Positions 7,328 through 7,890 of a DNA stretch of 7,890 nt are shown piece after piece (within the stretch, counting starts at the first letter, position 1; the number at the start of each line of letters is the position of its first letter). Below the pieces are notes generated by a model. The model was not told the origin of the DNA. It did no database searches and saw only the letters and a program-made list of their open reading frames with translations. Source of the DNA: an uncultured Prevotella sp. (lineage in GTDB: Bacteria; Bacteroidota; Bacteroidia; Bacteroidales; Bacteroidaceae); the NCBI GenBank assembly GCA_937880835.1, contig CALGRN010000211.1:1-7890 (forward strand), in the 5' to 3' direction. The position numbers and the translations under genes are program-made.

Positions 7328-7890
7328 ATGAATTACAGTCAATTCTTAAATATGATACCCGAAGCATCACTCGTTGTCATTCTGGTTATCGTTTTCTTTG
7401 CCGACTTTATTACGGCGAACAGTAAGGAACGTAAGTGGTTCAACCCGCTTGTTTGCATTCTTATGCTGGCACAGACGTTGCTCGATTTGTATATTACCGA
7501 ACCTACGTCTGCATTCGGAAATATGTATGTTACATCCGAGTCGGTTAACATCATGAAGACTATTCTTGCAGGAGGAACACTCATCGTGTTCATTCAGGCA
7601 CGTCAATGGTTATCACGAGAAGACACTCGTATCCATGAAGGAGAATTCTATATGCTCATCATATCCACACTTCTCGGTATGTTTATGATGATGAGTTCAG
7701 GACACTTCCTGATGTTCTTCCTTGCCCTTGAAATGGCAAGTGTGCCTTTGGCTTGTGTTGTTGCGTTGGATAAGTATCGCAATGCAAGTGCCGAAGCAGC
7801 TGCAAAGTTCATCTTGACTGCGGTTTTTTCGAGCGGTGTCATGCTATATGGTATATCTTTTATATACGGAGCAGGAGGAACATTGTATTT
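7328..7890 (+). CDS. nuoN: NADH-quinone oxidoreductase subunit N, 3'-partial
   Basis: Third antiporter-like membrane subunit, the one that contacts NuoK. The frame is open from ATG 7328 to the window end, giving 187 complete codons plus two bases; the gene continues outside. Hydrophobic helices lie at roughly residues 9-29, 38-56, 72-90, 107-124, 126-147 and 158-182. Glu135 in FLALEMASVPL matches the conserved TM5 glutamate (E. coli Glu133), and Lys160 in AAAKFILTAVFSSGVMLYG matches E. coli Lys158. The N-terminal motif YSQFLNMIPEASL is typical of NuoN starts. It begins 15 bases after nuoM behind an A-rich leader (GTAGAAAA). The pumping lysines of TM7 and TM8 are not in view. Confidence 0.93.
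   Translation, partial: MNYSQFLNMIPEASLVVILVIVFFADFITANSKERKWFNPLVCILMLAQTLLDLYITEPTSAFGNMYVTSESVNIMKTILAGGTLIVFIQARQWLSREDTRIHEGEFYMLIISTLLGMFMMMSSGHFLMFFLALEMASVPLACVVALDKYRNASAEAAAKFILTAVFSSGVMLYGISFIYGAGGTLY

Noticed and set aside
7339..7842. Several short open frames on both strands in the last 550 bases
   Set aside because: The region is fully explained by nuoN on the + strand, whose frame runs off the window end and so has no visible stop.

Overview
The window is a continuous stretch of one respiratory operon, all on the + strand. It holds the distal part of the nuo (complex I, NADH:quinone oxidoreductase-like) gene cluster in the order nuoCD-nuoH-nuoI-nuoJ-nuoK-nuoL-nuoM-nuoN. The first gene is cut at its 5' end and the last at its 3' end. 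All reading frames are intact. Coding density is close to complete: gaps between genes are 2 to 20 bases, and no stretch above 300 bases lacks a gene. I see no RNA genes, mobile elements, repeats, CRISPR arrays or terminators.

The organism is most likely a member of Bacteroidales (Bacteroides/Prevotella-like). This rests on the fused nuoCD gene followed directly by nuoH with no nuoE, nuoF or nuoG between them, the moderately low GC content, the mostly absent Shine-Dalgarno sequences, and the Bacteroidetes-like protein sequences. A genus cannot be assigned from the sequence alone.

Layout: 1-1339 is nuoCD (peripheral-arm quinone-site subunit; most of the NuoC part is outside the window). 1342-2430 is nuoH (membrane subunit forming the quinone chamber). 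2451-2981 is nuoI (two 4Fe-4S clusters). 2994-3509 is nuoJ and 3512-3820 nuoK (small membrane subunits). 3826-5787 is nuoL, 5807-7312 nuoM and 7328 to the window end nuoN (the three antiporter-like pumping subunits).

Together these subunits would carry electrons through the NuoI clusters to quinone bound between NuoD and NuoH, and couple this to ion movement through NuoH-J-K-N-M-L. The NADH-oxidising module (NuoE, F, G) is missing from its usual place between nuoD and nuoH, so the electron donor is probably not NADH directly. The most interesting residue-level feature is in NuoM: the central TM7 lysine of antiporter-like subunits is a leucine (codon 6473-6475), while a NuoL-like histidine is present in TM8. 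No entirely new system is visible; this is a recognisable but atypical complex I operon.
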